NCBI GenBank assembly: GCA_034437555.1
Contig: DAOTTQ010000002.1
Span: 19,635 to 83,634 of the forward strand
Direction of reading: 5' to 3'
From: JANWYT01 sp034437555
Lineage (GTDB): Bacteria > Chloroflexota > Anaerolineae > Aggregatilineales > Phototrophicaceae
Length of the DNA stretch: 64,000 nt
The notes under the pieces are model-generated. The model ran no database searches, was not told where the DNA came from, and saw only the letters and a program-made list of their open reading frames with translations. Made by a program: the position numbers and the translations under genes. Shown here piece by piece: positions 39,738 through 48,558 of the stretch; position 1 is the first letter of the stretch; each line of letters begins with the position of its first letter.

Positions 39738-40391
39738 ATGATGCGCTTATTTCGTCAGTTCAAACGTAGTCCCAAAACACTCGCAAGCGTGCCTGCTTAT
39801 GCGTTGTGGGCGCAGAACTATCCCGCCCATGCCCACAATACCTTGATGCAACTAGAAGAAAGCGCAATGCGCTTGCTAATGCCAGACCTTGCGGGCAAGC
39901 GTATTTTGGATTTAGCCTGTGGCACAGGGCGTTATGGACGCATTGCCGATGAGGGCGGTGCAGGTGTTGTGATGGGACTAGATAATAGTCACGCCATGCT
40001 GGAACGTGCAGAAGTGGCAGAAGTGGCTTTGGCAACTAACGAAGCCTTGCCTTTGCGGTCTGCATCGCTCGATGGGGTGCTGTGTGGGCTGGCAATTGGG
40101 CATTTGCCCCGTGTTACGCCCACCCTTAGCGAAATAGCGCGTGTGCTTGCGCCCAATGGTGTCGCGCTTATCAGTGACTTTCACCCCTTTCAGTTTTTAA
40201 GGGGCGCACAACGCACCTTTACTGCCCCCGATGGGCGCGTGTTTGCGGTAGAACACTATTCGCACCTGATAAGCCACGTTATTACAGAGGCGCAAAATGT
40301 GGGCTTGCACCTGAGCGCGTTGCAAGAACCCACATATGATGGCGTGCCTGTCGTGGTGGTGTATCGGTTCTTAAGGTTGTTTCATGCGTAG
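39738..40391 (+). CDS. SAM-dependent methyltransferase (class I)
   Basis: The 217-residue enzyme has motif I in ILDLACGTGRYGRIADEGG, an acidic motif II region (VVMGLDNSHAMLERA), LDGVLCGLAIGHLP and a motif typical of the UbiE/Methyltransf_11 group (EIARVLAPNGVALISDFHP). It starts 3 bases after the radical SAM stop codon, with GGGAGATGTAGCCC ahead of the ATG. The pair suggests sequential modification of one metabolite. Its last 21 bases overlap the end of a small convergent membrane-protein gene. Confidence 0.88.
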   Translation: MMRLFRQFKRSPKTLASVPAYALWAQNYPAHAHNTLMQLEESAMRLLMPDLAGKRILDLACGTGRYGRIADEGGAGVVMGLDNSHAMLERAEVAEVALATNEALPLRSASLDGVLCGLAIGHLPRVTPTLSEIARVLAPNGVALISDFHPFQFLRGAQRTFTAPDGRVFAVEHYSHLISHVITEAQNVGLHLSALQEPTYDGVPVVVVYRFLRLFHA

Positions 40392-40574
40392 GTATAGCAC
40401 TAAAAACCCAAACACCACGCCCATAATTAGGGGTGGCAAACATAACGACATAAAGAGGCGGGTTGCATCGGGCAAGCCACCTGCCAGCCCGTAAATAAGC
40501 ACAAATAAGCCAACCCCAACCACTACCATTAAAAACACAACCCCTTGTGCGCGAAGGATTTTTTGAACGTCCAT
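40371..40574 (-). CDS. small two-helix membrane protein
   Basis: A 67-residue protein with two hydrophobic helices (VVFLMVVVGVGLFVLIYGLA and LCLPPLIMGVVFGFLVLYL) joined by a short loop, with charged ends. No family is recognised. The ribosome binding site is weak (AAAGA). Its 3' end overlaps the convergent methyltransferase gene by 21 bases. The coherent membrane topology argues that it is real. A terminator-like hairpin at 40615 separates it from the upstream minus-strand gene. Confidence 0.6.
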   Translation of the reverse strand: MDVQKILRAQGVVFLMVVVGVGLFVLIYGLAGGLPDATRLFMSLCLPPLIMGVVFGFLVLYLRMKQP

Positions 40575-40614
40575 TTGTAATTTGTCTTTCGTTTTTAGGA
40601 TAGGTAAAGCAAAA

Positions 40615-40641
40615 GCCCCGTCATGCTATCGTTTTCGGGGC
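40615..40641 (-). terminator. terminator-like hairpin
   Basis: On the minus strand GCCCCG and CGGGGC pair around a 15-base loop, followed by TTTTGCTTT. It lies just downstream of the minus-strand gene that ends at 40654. Confidence 0.5.
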
Positions 40642-40653
40642 AAAAGTGCAAGG

Positions 40654-41037
40654 TTAGCTGGCAAGTGTGCGGATGGGTTTTGTTTTAAGTTGGTCAATTT
40701 CGCGGTGTACCATGTCGCTTAGTTCATCGGCATAGAGCAATGTTTCTTGGGGACGTAACGGCAACATAAGGGGCCCCGGATATAGTTCGGGCAAATAGGC
40801 GTTAAGTTGGCGTGATGGAATGGTAATATCGCGCGTCTTATACCAGTTGATAATGTCCTCGTTATCTGCCAACAAATTAAGATGAGAGCGAATGAGCAAG
40901 GTTTCAATCCGTGTAAGGGGCGTTCTCTTTGCCGATGACCACCGCGAAACGGCGACCAATATCAATAATACGCCTGTGCTTGATATAAGGCTAAGGAGCG
41001 TAAACAGAGCTAGGATTGTCGGAATCGGAACGTTCAT
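40654..41037 (-). CDS. membrane-anchored hypothetical protein
   Basis: The 127-residue product has one N-terminal membrane helix (about 5-30, ILALFTLLSLISSTGVLLIL) and a soluble C-terminal part of about 95 residues rich in charged and Leu residues. I recognise no domain. ATG 41037 with AGGTGG just upstream is preferred; a GTG two codons earlier at 41043 is possible. It appears to be a single gene ending in the hairpin at 40615. Confidence 0.6.
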   Translation of the reverse strand: MNVPIPTILALFTLLSLISSTGVLLILVAVSRWSSAKRTPLTRIETLLIRSHLNLLADNEDIINWYKTRDITIPSRQLNAYLPELYPGPLMLPLRPQETLLYADELSDMVHREIDQLKTKPIRTLAS

Positions 41038-41150
41038 ACCCACCTACTTTAACGGTAAGTCAACTTATCTTTTATTGTACGGGGTCTATAGCCACAAATT
41101 CAATTCGAGGAGGGTATGAAGGTCGTAGGGGATGGGTATGGCATATATGA

Positions 41151-41183
41151 GGGTGAGTAATCTGTGCGGTTTTACTCACCCGT
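41151..41183. terminator. hairpin with 10-bp perfect arms
   Basis: GGGTGAGTAA and TTACTCACCC form a stem about 12 bases downstream of the minus-strand membrane-protein gene ending at 41195. A short T-rich tail (GTTTTATC) is present on the plus strand only, so its strength as a minus-strand terminator is uncertain. Confidence 0.5.
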
Positions 41184-41194
41184 TTTATCAGTGA

Positions 41195-42190
41195 TTAAAC
41201 GTGGGGTGTTGTGGTGACTGGTGGTGTTTGGGTGGGTCTGTTGCCCAAATTGCTAATGCCTGCTTCTGCTTTTTGCTTTAGCTCACCAAACTTATCGCTT
41301 ACCCCTTCTAGCCTACGGCTCATTTCGGGGTCTGGACTAAGGTCTTTTGTTTCGTGGTAGTAGGCGGCAATAATGGCTGCCATTGCAAAGGAATCACCCA
41401 CAGAAACCTTGACCAACCACGCCAAAACCAATGTAATAATCAATGCCCAGCCGGCGGCTTGTGCGCTAAAAATGTTCACCAAGAAAGCGACAGGCGCAGC
41501 AAAAACCAAGAGTGTGATGACGAATGGTAAGTAACTAATAATCATTAGCACCACAGCATTGATTAAAATGGGCTTCCACACCATGGCGTAAAGTACCACG
41601 CCATCACGGGCGTTCTTCCAGATGCCATCATTCTCGGTAACCCAAAAGCTACGAGCAAGAATGGCTTCGTCGATGTAAGAAAGGGCGTAGCGAATGATGG
41701 TATTAACAATGCTCACCAACGTTCTAACGGTATCGCCCGGAATGAATGAGGCAATGCTGAACACTGTCCGTGTAAAGGCGTTAATCACCCCATTTACCAG
41801 TTCATCAATCACAAACATACCACTCATCTCGCCAAAACGCTCTTGAACGCGCTTGCGCCCCCAGTCAAGCTGGGATGTGCCTTCGGGGAGACTGCCATTT
41901 TTAAGGATTTCGCTCATTACAGCTACTTGTGCTGCTTTGATGAGGTAAAATACATAGCGGTAGACGAGTTGATAAATGCCGCCCAAACCCACTAAACCCA
42001 CAATGAGGATAATCCAGCCCAAAATTTCGATGGCTTGCCCTATAAGATAGGCGATACCGCCCACAACAGCGAAGTAAACGATGGCTGCTAGCCAAAATAG
42101 CAGGCTCGCACCTAAACGAATGAGCAAAATGGGCAAGGTACGACTTATGAGGCTAAACGCATCACCCAACCGAATAGAACTAAAATCCAT
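41195..42190 (-). CDS. multi-pass membrane protein of unknown family
   Basis: A 331-residue protein with about six hydrophobic segments: two long ones near 20-90, shorter ones about 130-170, and two or three about 205-275. A cytoplasmic tail of about 50 residues is predicted to be helical and charged (SPDPEMSRRLEGVSDKFGEL). The sequence KVSVGDSFAMAAIIAAYYHE precedes that tail. AAGGAG lies 8 bases before the ATG, so the start is secure. I do not recognise a family. It stands alone between a small membrane protein and the glycoconjugate cluster, which is divergent from it. Confidence 0.7.
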   Translation of the reverse strand: MDFSSIRLGDAFSLISRTLPILLIRLGASLLFWLAAIVYFAVVGGIAYLIGQAIEILGWIILIVGLVGLGGIYQLVYRYVFYLIKAAQVAVMSEILKNGSLPEGTSQLDWGRKRVQERFGEMSGMFVIDELVNGVINAFTRTVFSIASFIPGDTVRTLVSIVNTIIRYALSYIDEAILARSFWVTENDGIWKNARDGVVLYAMVWKPILINAVVLMIISYLPFVITLLVFAAPVAFLVNIFSAQAAGWALIITLVLAWLVKVSVGDSFAMAAIIAAYYHETKDLSPDPEMSRRLEGVSDKFGELKQKAEAGISNLGNRPTQTPPVTTTPHV

Positions 42191-42373
42191 TGAAACAACT
42201 CCTTCAGTATCATAAACATCATGTTCATATGTAACACAACTTTGGATTTATAGCAAACCGCTGGAACGGTTTATTTTCTTTCAAGGTAGCTTATGTGGGG
42301 TGGTTCTTGTAAAATGTTTTAGCTCATATCATCATAATGAGCCACTGTCTAAGTCTGCAAGGATGGTTTTAGC

Positions 42374-43381
42374 TTGGTAATTTCTCACCGTTTAAGGCTA
42401 TTGCTCATTGGTATTATCGTGAGTATTCTGGCAATTGTGTTTGTGACTTCACAAATTCAGCTTGAACTATTTGTGCAGGCGTTAAGAACAGGACGCTATG
42501 AGTATGTGTTGCCTTGCGTGTTTTTCTTGCTGTTGGGCTTGTTAACACGGGGCATACGCTGGCGTGGCTTAATGGGGGCAAAATTACCTTTTTGGCGCAC
42601 GTTTCACATTATGAATGTGGCGTACTTGGTGAATGGCGTATTGCCGTTTAGACTAGGCGAAGTGGTACGCATGGTGCTTATCTCACGTTTACCCGAAGAT
42701 GAAGTGTCTATGCCCCAAGCCTTTAGCTCGATTGTGATTGAGCGTATTCTGGATTTACTGGCAATTTCGGTGCTGGTTTTGTTCTCATTGGCGCTTGCGC
42801 CTGTGCCTGCTACATTGCAAACGGCAGGCGGTGTGGCGGGCTTTTTTGTGGTGGTTGGGTTTATTGCGCTGGTGATTTTAGCTAAGCAACGTCCCCGTGT
42901 AGGGCGCTGGCTAGACTTACTTTCGGAACGATTCCCTGTGTTGCTTCGTCTCAATGCTAAAGTGCTGGCAGATGGCTTTCTAAAGGGGCTAGAGCCCATC
43001 ACACAACCCCGCGCACTTATCAGTGGGGTGGGGTGGACGGCGATAAGCTGGGCGTTTTCTTTGGCGGGTGGCTATGTCCTCATGTTTGCCATTTTTGAAG
43101 ATGCCAGCCTTGCAACCACCATGCTCTATATTGCTTCGGCGGCTTTTGCTATTGCTGTGCCTGCGGTGCCGGGCAATATTGGCACGTATGAAGCGTCTAT
43201 TTTGCTGGCACTTACAGCAATGGGCTATCAAGATAGCTCGGCAATGTTGGCGTTTGCGGTGCTTGTTCATGCCGTCAACGTCTTGGTTCATGCCTCTACG
43301 GGCATTATTGGCTTTATTCAACAGGGCATCTCGCTGGGGCAATTAACGGGCGGGGTGCAACAGTTTCAAGGGCAAAAGTAA
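42374..43381 (+). CDS. flippase-like (lysylphosphatidylglycerol synthase TM) protein
   Basis: This 335-residue membrane protein with eight or so helices belongs to the LPG-synthase-TM/UPF0104 group, with the recurring landmarks FRLGEVVRMVLISRL, SSIVIERILDLLAI and AFAIAVPAVPGNIGTYEA. Such proteins are often found with glycosyltransferases and are proposed to move or accept lipid-linked substrates, though this is rarely proved. It probably starts with TTG at 42374, about 8 bases after AAGGATGG. It opens a nearly gapless plus-strand run that continues to the window's end. Confidence 0.85.
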   Translation: MVISHRLRLLLIGIIVSILAIVFVTSQIQLELFVQALRTGRYEYVLPCVFFLLLGLLTRGIRWRGLMGAKLPFWRTFHIMNVAYLVNGVLPFRLGEVVRMVLISRLPEDEVSMPQAFSSIVIERILDLLAISVLVLFSLALAPVPATLQTAGGVAGFFVVVGFIALVILAKQRPRVGRWLDLLSERFPVLLRLNAKVLADGFLKGLEPITQPRALISGVGWTAISWAFSLAGGYVLMFAIFEDASLATTMLYIASAAFAIAVPAVPGNIGTYEASILLALTAMGYQDSSAMLAFAVLVHAVNVLVHASTGIIGFIQQGISLGQLTGGVQQFQGQK

Positions 43382-43387
43382 ATCGCT

Positions 43388-44578
43388 ATGGCGCAACCCT
43401 CTCGCAAACTTAACATTCTTATTAGCTTGCTATTCTACTATCCGCACCGCACAGGGCTAACCATGCACGTACAAGCCATCGCAGAAGAATTGGCAAGGCG
43501 TGGGCATGAGGTCACGGTGATTACATCGCGCTATCACCCCAGCCTTCCCCGTGATGAAGTGGTGCATAATGGCGTGCGCGTTATTCGTTTGTGGTCTCCC
43601 ATTCATATTAGCCGTGGGATGATTATGCCTGCGTACCCTTTGGCGATGTTTTTAGCAATGAGAAACGCCGACATCGTAAGTATTCATACCCCTATGCTAG
43701 AGACGGCACTGGTGGCAACACTGGCAAAATTAACGGGTGTCAATGTGGTGGCAACGCATCATGGCGACCTTGTGTTACCTGATAAGCCATTTAACCGTTT
43801 TATTGTGGGGACGATGTTTGCTATGTATCGCGTGATGGCGAATTGGGCAGCACAACTGATTGCCTATAGCCAAGACTACGCCGAAAACTCTTACTATTTG
43901 CGCCCCTATTTGCACAAAACCACGCCGATTTATCCCCCCATTGCCATTCCCGAACCCAACGCCGAAGCGGCACAAGCCTTACGCGCTACATGGCAACCCA
44001 ATGCCAATGCGCCTATCATCGGCTATAGCGGACGGTTTGTAGAAGAAAAACGCCCCGACCTTGCGCTAAAGGCTCTTGAAACTATCCTAAAGGTGCATCC
44101 TAATGCTAAACTGGTCTTTGCGGGGGAATACGATATTCCCTATGAGGACACATGGCAACGGCATCAAGACCTCATCAGCAAATATCAAGAGAACGTGATA
44201 TTCTTAGGGCTGATTAAAGACCCACAAGACCTTGCAAATTTTTATGGGGCGTGTGATGTGGTGGTGCTTACTAGTGATACCGAGTGCTTTGCATTGGTAC
44301 AAGTAGAAGCCATGCTATGCGGTACGCCGATGGTGATGACAGACATTGCAGGCGGGCGTGTGCCAGTAACAGTAACGGGCATGGGCAAGCTAGCAACTCA
44401 GGGCGATGCCGTGTCCATTGGGCAAGCAGTTTTGGATATTTTGGCGGACCGCCCTAAATACACTAAAACACGCCAAGAAATACAGGCGATATTCTCTTTT
44501 GAAGAAACGGTCAACCGCTACGAAGCCCTCTTTTTAGAACATGCAAGAGGCACAAAAGACGGAGGCGAAGCATCATGA
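43388..44578 (+). CDS. GT4-family glycosyltransferase
   Basis: A 396-residue GT-B enzyme. The N-terminal domain has YPHRTGLTMHVQAIAEELAR (Glycosyltransferase_4 type), and the C-terminal domain has IGYSGRFVEEKRPDLALKAL, FLGLIKDPQDLANFYGACDV and DTECFALVQVEAMLCGTPMV, where the ExxxxG(x)P-like region binds the nucleotide-sugar phosphate. It has no membrane helix and works at the inner face, probably on a lipid-linked acceptor. It overlaps the next methyltransferase gene by 4 bases. Donor and acceptor are unknown. Confidence 0.92.
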   Translation: MAQPSRKLNILISLLFYYPHRTGLTMHVQAIAEELARRGHEVTVITSRYHPSLPRDEVVHNGVRVIRLWSPIHISRGMIMPAYPLAMFLAMRNADIVSIHTPMLETALVATLAKLTGVNVVATHHGDLVLPDKPFNRFIVGTMFAMYRVMANWAAQLIAYSQDYAENSYYLRPYLHKTTPIYPPIAIPEPNAEAAQALRATWQPNANAPIIGYSGRFVEEKRPDLALKALETILKVHPNAKLVFAGEYDIPYEDTWQRHQDLISKYQENVIFLGLIKDPQDLANFYGACDVVVLTSDTECFALVQVEAMLCGTPMVMTDIAGGRVPVTVTGMGKLATQGDAVSIGQAVLDILADRPKYTKTRQEIQAIFSFEETVNRYEALFLEHARGTKDGGEAS

Positions 44579-45423
44579 TAGACGAGGCAACCCTAGAACG
44601 TATGACGCGCAACGAAGCCGACATGGCATTTAAGAAGCGTGTGCGCACTATTTTTGAGTGGGTAGACCCCCAAGACGACAGCCTTATTTTGGATATGCCG
44701 TGTGGGCGAGGTTTCTATTTGAATATGTTCCGCTATGCCACCCAAAGTCATATTATTGGGGCAGAATTGGATTGGGACGTGATTCAAAAAGCGCAAGCCA
44801 ACGTGGGACATTTGGATGTGCCATTGCACAACGCCAACATTTACAGTCTGCCGTATGCCAATCATACGTTTGATGCCGTTATTCTTTCTGAAGTGCTAGA
44901 ACACCTTGATGACGATGTAAACGCCCTTAAAGAAGTGTATCGTGTGCTAAAGCCCGATGGGGTGGTGGTGATTACCGTGCCAAACGCCAATTATCCATTT
45001 TGGTGGGATCCTATCAACAAGACGCTAGAAACGATCTTTAAGACGCACATTCAACACGGCGTATTTGCAGGCATTTGGGCAAATCATGTGCGCCTGTACA
45101 CCCTGCCACAACTTAGAAATGCGGTTACGGGCGGCGGTTTTACCATAGAAGCAGAACGCTCTTTTACGCACCATAGCTTCCCGTTTATTCATAATTTGGT
45201 GTATGGCATTGGCAAACCGCTATTAGAACGGGGTGCATTGCCCAAGCAAATGGCAACCGCCGCCAATCGCATCACGTTTGATGATAACAAGGGCAGTTTG
45301 CTTAATCCGATTAACTTGGGGCTCAAAGTCTTTAATTTTTTCGACCGTCCTAATACAATGAACGAGCCTGAGGGGCGTTCAACGGTAAATTTGGCGATGA
45401 AGGGGCGTAAGCCGAATGTCTGA
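44575..45423 (+). CDS. SAM-dependent methyltransferase
   Basis: The 282-residue enzyme has motif I in LILDMPCGRGFYLNMF, IIGAELDWDVIQKAQ, and post-motif regions NHTFDAVILSEVLEHLDDD and LKPDGVVVITVPNANYP. This is the Methyltransf_11 pattern common in polysaccharide loci. It overlaps the GT4 gene by ATGA and the following GT39 gene by 8 bases. GGAGG precedes the start. It probably methylates a sugar or lipid intermediate of the same pathway. Confidence 0.9.
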   Translation: MIDEATLERMTRNEADMAFKKRVRTIFEWVDPQDDSLILDMPCGRGFYLNMFRYATQSHIIGAELDWDVIQKAQANVGHLDVPLHNANIYSLPYANHTFDAVILSEVLEHLDDDVNALKEVYRVLKPDGVVVITVPNANYPFWWDPINKTLETIFKTHIQHGVFAGIWANHVRLYTLPQLRNAVTGGGFTIEAERSFTHHSFPFIHNLVYGIGKPLLERGALPKQMATAANRITFDDNKGSLLNPINLGLKVFNFFDRPNTMNEPEGRSTVNLAMKGRKPNV

Positions 45424-48400
45424 TTTTGAGCAAGACGATAATAAAACACCCGAACCAAAGCCAATACAGGACAACACACCACCCCCTGACGAGAACGATA
45501 ATCCGCAGGTGATGGCTGTGCCGTTGCTAAACGCGATAAAGGACACCCCAGATGAAACGCCTGTGAGTGAAGTTTATCTTCAGGATGAATTTACCCCAGA
45601 TAATATGGCTGAAAGCGTTGTTGCTGACGAACCCTTACATGACGAAGATGCGTCTGTACTAACGCTTGCCGAGTTTGAAGAACTGACGCTTTTGGAGGCG
45701 TTGAGAAAGTTTTTTCGCGCTCCATTGGCAACCGTAGAGGCGATTTGGTGGGTAGCACGCCCCCAAACACGCCCATTAACCCCCGACTTACGCACCACAC
45801 TTAGTGTTAATGAGGCGCACGCCACCACAGCATCAGAGGTCAGTGAGGATGATGCCGAGCGTGAAGCACGCCCAGAAACCGACAACGATAATTTGCTAGA
45901 AACACCCCAAGAACCGCTTTTTGCGCCAGTAGACCGTGTGGGCTTGGTGCTATCGGGCGTGGCGTTTTTGCTGGTCTTGGCGGGAACATTGACTTTTATT
46001 CAGGATGACCCCCAACGCCGTGAGTCTTTGCAATTGGCGGCGGGCTTGCCTTTTGTATTTTTAGGGCTGTTGCTTTGGGGCTTTAACGAAGTGCGTTCAC
46101 GGTGGGATAGCCTGCAAGTGTGGTGGCAAGAACGCACCTCTCAAGAACGCTATCGCCTGTTTATGGGGGTGTTCGTGGGTGTTATTGTGTTGTGGGGCGT
46201 GATGTATTTTCTTGATGCGTCTGATGATGCGCTCATCACCCCTCAAGATAATGCGGATGTTTTGCAAAAAGTCTCGCAGGGTGTATCTTGGCTTTTGATG
46301 GCGTTTGCGCTATGGGTGGGGGGATATGCCTTTTCTTGGTGGCGTTCTCGCACTTCTCCTCGCCAATCATATGTGCAAGAAACCCCACCCGCCGATAACG
46401 AAGAAACCGTTATTACCGAAGAACAGGCTTTATTAGACCTTGCTCTCCCAATACAAGCCCCACCTCAAAAAGAAGGCGCGTTCTTAGCATTACAGGGCGT
46501 GCTTGCCTCTTGGGAAGCGGCATTTCACCCGTTGCGCTTGGTTTTTGCGCTGGTTGCCACAATTTGTAGCACGCTGGTTTGGCTAGGTTCGGCGGGCAAT
46601 GAGATAGAAACGCCTACTCTCTATTTGTGGCTTTTAAGCGTGCTAATGTGGGCGTGGGTCTTTTCGCCTCGCCGTTGGTGGCGCGTTACCCAATGGGGGC
46701 GTGAGGCTTGGAAACGCTTGGGCGCGTTTTCGTTGATGCAGCACCGTATGATATTGTTGGTGCTAGTGGCGTTGGTCATCGGGGCGTTTTACCTACGCAC
46801 GACCCATTTTTACGGTGAAGCGTACTTGGGTACGGCTGTTCCTCCTGAAATGACGAGCGACCACGTAGAGAAAATTTTGGATGCACAGCGCGTTAAAGAG
46901 GGTAGCCGAAATATCTTTTTTGCCAATAACGGCGGGCGTGAACCCTTCCAAATGTATGTGCTGGCGTTTATTTCTTCTGTGACGGGGCAGCCTGTTAATT
47001 ATGATTTGCTTAAAACGCTGGCAGTACTAGAGAGCCTCATCACCTTGCCGTTTTTCTTTTGGCTGGGGCGTGTGGTGGTGGGGCAAAAGCATAAGCAATT
47101 TGGGGTGATATTTGGCTTGGTGCTGGTGGGGGTGCTGGCGTTTAGCTATTGGCATCTGACGATTACGCGCCTGTCGCTTAGGATTGTGCTTACGCCCCTG
47201 GTTACTGCGCTCTTGCTTATTGCGCTCATCAAAGCGTTACGCACGGGCAGAATTGGCTATTACATCCTCGCAGGGGTGATACTGGGCTTTGGGCTATATA
47301 CGTATCAGGCGGTGCGGATGTTGCCTGTGATTGCCCTGATTGCGGTGGGCTTGGCACTGGTTTATGCCCAAGATTGGCGCACGCGCTGGCAAACATTAGC
47401 CAACTTAGGCGCGTTGGTGCTGGTAGCGTTTGTGGCGTTCTTGCCGCTATTTCATTATTCTGTAGAAAACCCCGACCAATTTTGGCGGCGGACTGCGGGA
47501 CGAGTGCTAGGTGATGAAGTGGTAGAAGAACGCCTTCCTGATGGGCGCGTGATAGAACGCATTGCCACCCTCACCGACCGTATTCAGGCGTTCAACCAAA
47601 ATATCCCCGTGTTGCTTAGTAACCTTAGAAACTCGGTGCTGATGTTTAACTGGAAGGGGGACGTGGCGTGGATTAACAACTATCCCAATCACCCCGCCCT
47701 TGATGCGTTTATGGGTGCGTTTTTCTTACTAGGGTTGGTGGCGTGGCTGTTTTGGCTATCACGTGACCGTGACCCCGCGCGGTGGCTGGTTTTGCTGGCG
47801 TTGCCTGTGATGCTGTTGCCGTCCGCGCTTTCCATTGCCTATCCGATAGAAAACCCTAGTTTTACACGCTCTAGCGGTGCATTGCCCTCTGCGTTGCTAT
47901 TGGTGGCGTTGCCATTGACGATGCTTATCGAGCGCGGGCTACAGTCAAGGGTTGTGGGGCGGTGGGGCGTGACGCTATTTGTGGGCGTGGTGCTTTTGGG
48001 CAGTGTTTCACAAACAACAACGGTTTACTTTACGAAGTTCCCCACAACTTACGCAGATGCCAGCTTGCCTTACAGTGATGCAGGGCGCGTGTTAAGGGCG
48101 TTTGTTGTCGCAGAAGGGGGCTTTGGCAATGCTTATATGATTGCATACCCGTATTGGTGGGATCACCGCGCCATCGGCTTGGCGGCAGGCATTGAAGGCA
48201 AGTGGGAAAATGGGGTATATGATAACGACCCCTTCGACAATAAGAGTCGTGATGTCGATTATGTGCCTGCGTTCATGAATCAGGCGTTTTCTGCGTCATT
48301 TATTCGGTATCGTTATGACCCCGAAAGACCGCTCTTGTTTTTCTATTCGCCTAATGACACCGTTACCGAAGCACAACTTAAACTTTGGTTTCCCCAGGGT

Positions 48401-48514
48401 ATCGCCACACGCCACCCCAGCTATCAGCGCAACGATGAGTTTATGACATATCGTGTGCCACCGCTTGGCGTAGATGGCTTTGTAGAGCTTATCACCACAA
48501 CAACCACCCCCTAG
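45416..48514 (+). CDS. GT39-type (PMT-like) membrane glycosyltransferase, large
   Basis: A 1032-residue protein. The first 170 or so residues are soluble and acidic, and a few membrane helices with another acidic loop extend to about 430. A PMT_2/GT39-like core of about ten helices follows (near 440-850), with a first-loop acidic motif in TTHFYGEAYLGTAVPPEM and YWHLTITRLSLRIVLTPLV in the helical core. A C-terminal extracytoplasmic domain completes it. GT39-like proteins use polyprenyl-phosphate sugars and transfer them outside the membrane. The double N-terminal extension is unusual. It overlaps the upstream methyltransferase gene, so it belongs to the same operon. Confidence 0.82.
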   Translation: MSDFEQDDNKTPEPKPIQDNTPPPDENDNPQVMAVPLLNAIKDTPDETPVSEVYLQDEFTPDNMAESVVADEPLHDEDASVLTLAEFEELTLLEALRKFFRAPLATVEAIWWVARPQTRPLTPDLRTTLSVNEAHATTASEVSEDDAEREARPETDNDNLLETPQEPLFAPVDRVGLVLSGVAFLLVLAGTLTFIQDDPQRRESLQLAAGLPFVFLGLLLWGFNEVRSRWDSLQVWWQERTSQERYRLFMGVFVGVIVLWGVMYFLDASDDALITPQDNADVLQKVSQGVSWLLMAFALWVGGYAFSWWRSRTSPRQSYVQETPPADNEETVITEEQALLDLALPIQAPPQKEGAFLALQGVLASWEAAFHPLRLVFALVATICSTLVWLGSAGNEIETPTLYLWLLSVLMWAWVFSPRRWWRVTQWGREAWKRLGAFSLMQHRMILLVLVALVIGAFYLRTTHFYGEAYLGTAVPPEMTSDHVEKILDAQRVKEGSRNIFFANNGGREPFQMYVLAFISSVTGQPVNYDLLKTLAVLESLITLPFFFWLGRVVVGQKHKQFGVIFGLVLVGVLAFSYWHLTITRLSLRIVLTPLVTALLLIALIKALRTGRIGYYILAGVILGFGLYTYQAVRMLPVIALIAVGLALVYAQDWRTRWQTLANLGALVLVAFVAFLPLFHYSVENPDQFWRRTAGRVLGDEVVEERLPDGRVIERIATLTDRIQAFNQNIPVLLSNLRNSVLMFNWKGDVAWINNYPNHPALDAFMGAFFLLGLVAWLFWLSRDRDPARWLVLLALPVMLLPSALSIAYPIENPSFTRSSGALPSALLLVALPLTMLIERGLQSRVVGRWGVTLFVGVVLLGSVSQTTTVYFTKFPTTYADASLPYSDAGRVLRAFVVAEGGFGNAYMIAYPYWWDHRAIGLAAGIEGKWENGVYDNDPFDNKSRDVDYVPAFMNQAFSASFIRYRYDPERPLLFFYSPNDTVTEAQLKLWFPQGIATRHPSYQRNDEFMTYRVPPLGVDGFVELITTTTTP

Positions 48515-48558
48515 CTAGGGAATCGGCATTTGCCATTTGAATTTGTGCTGGAGACTGC

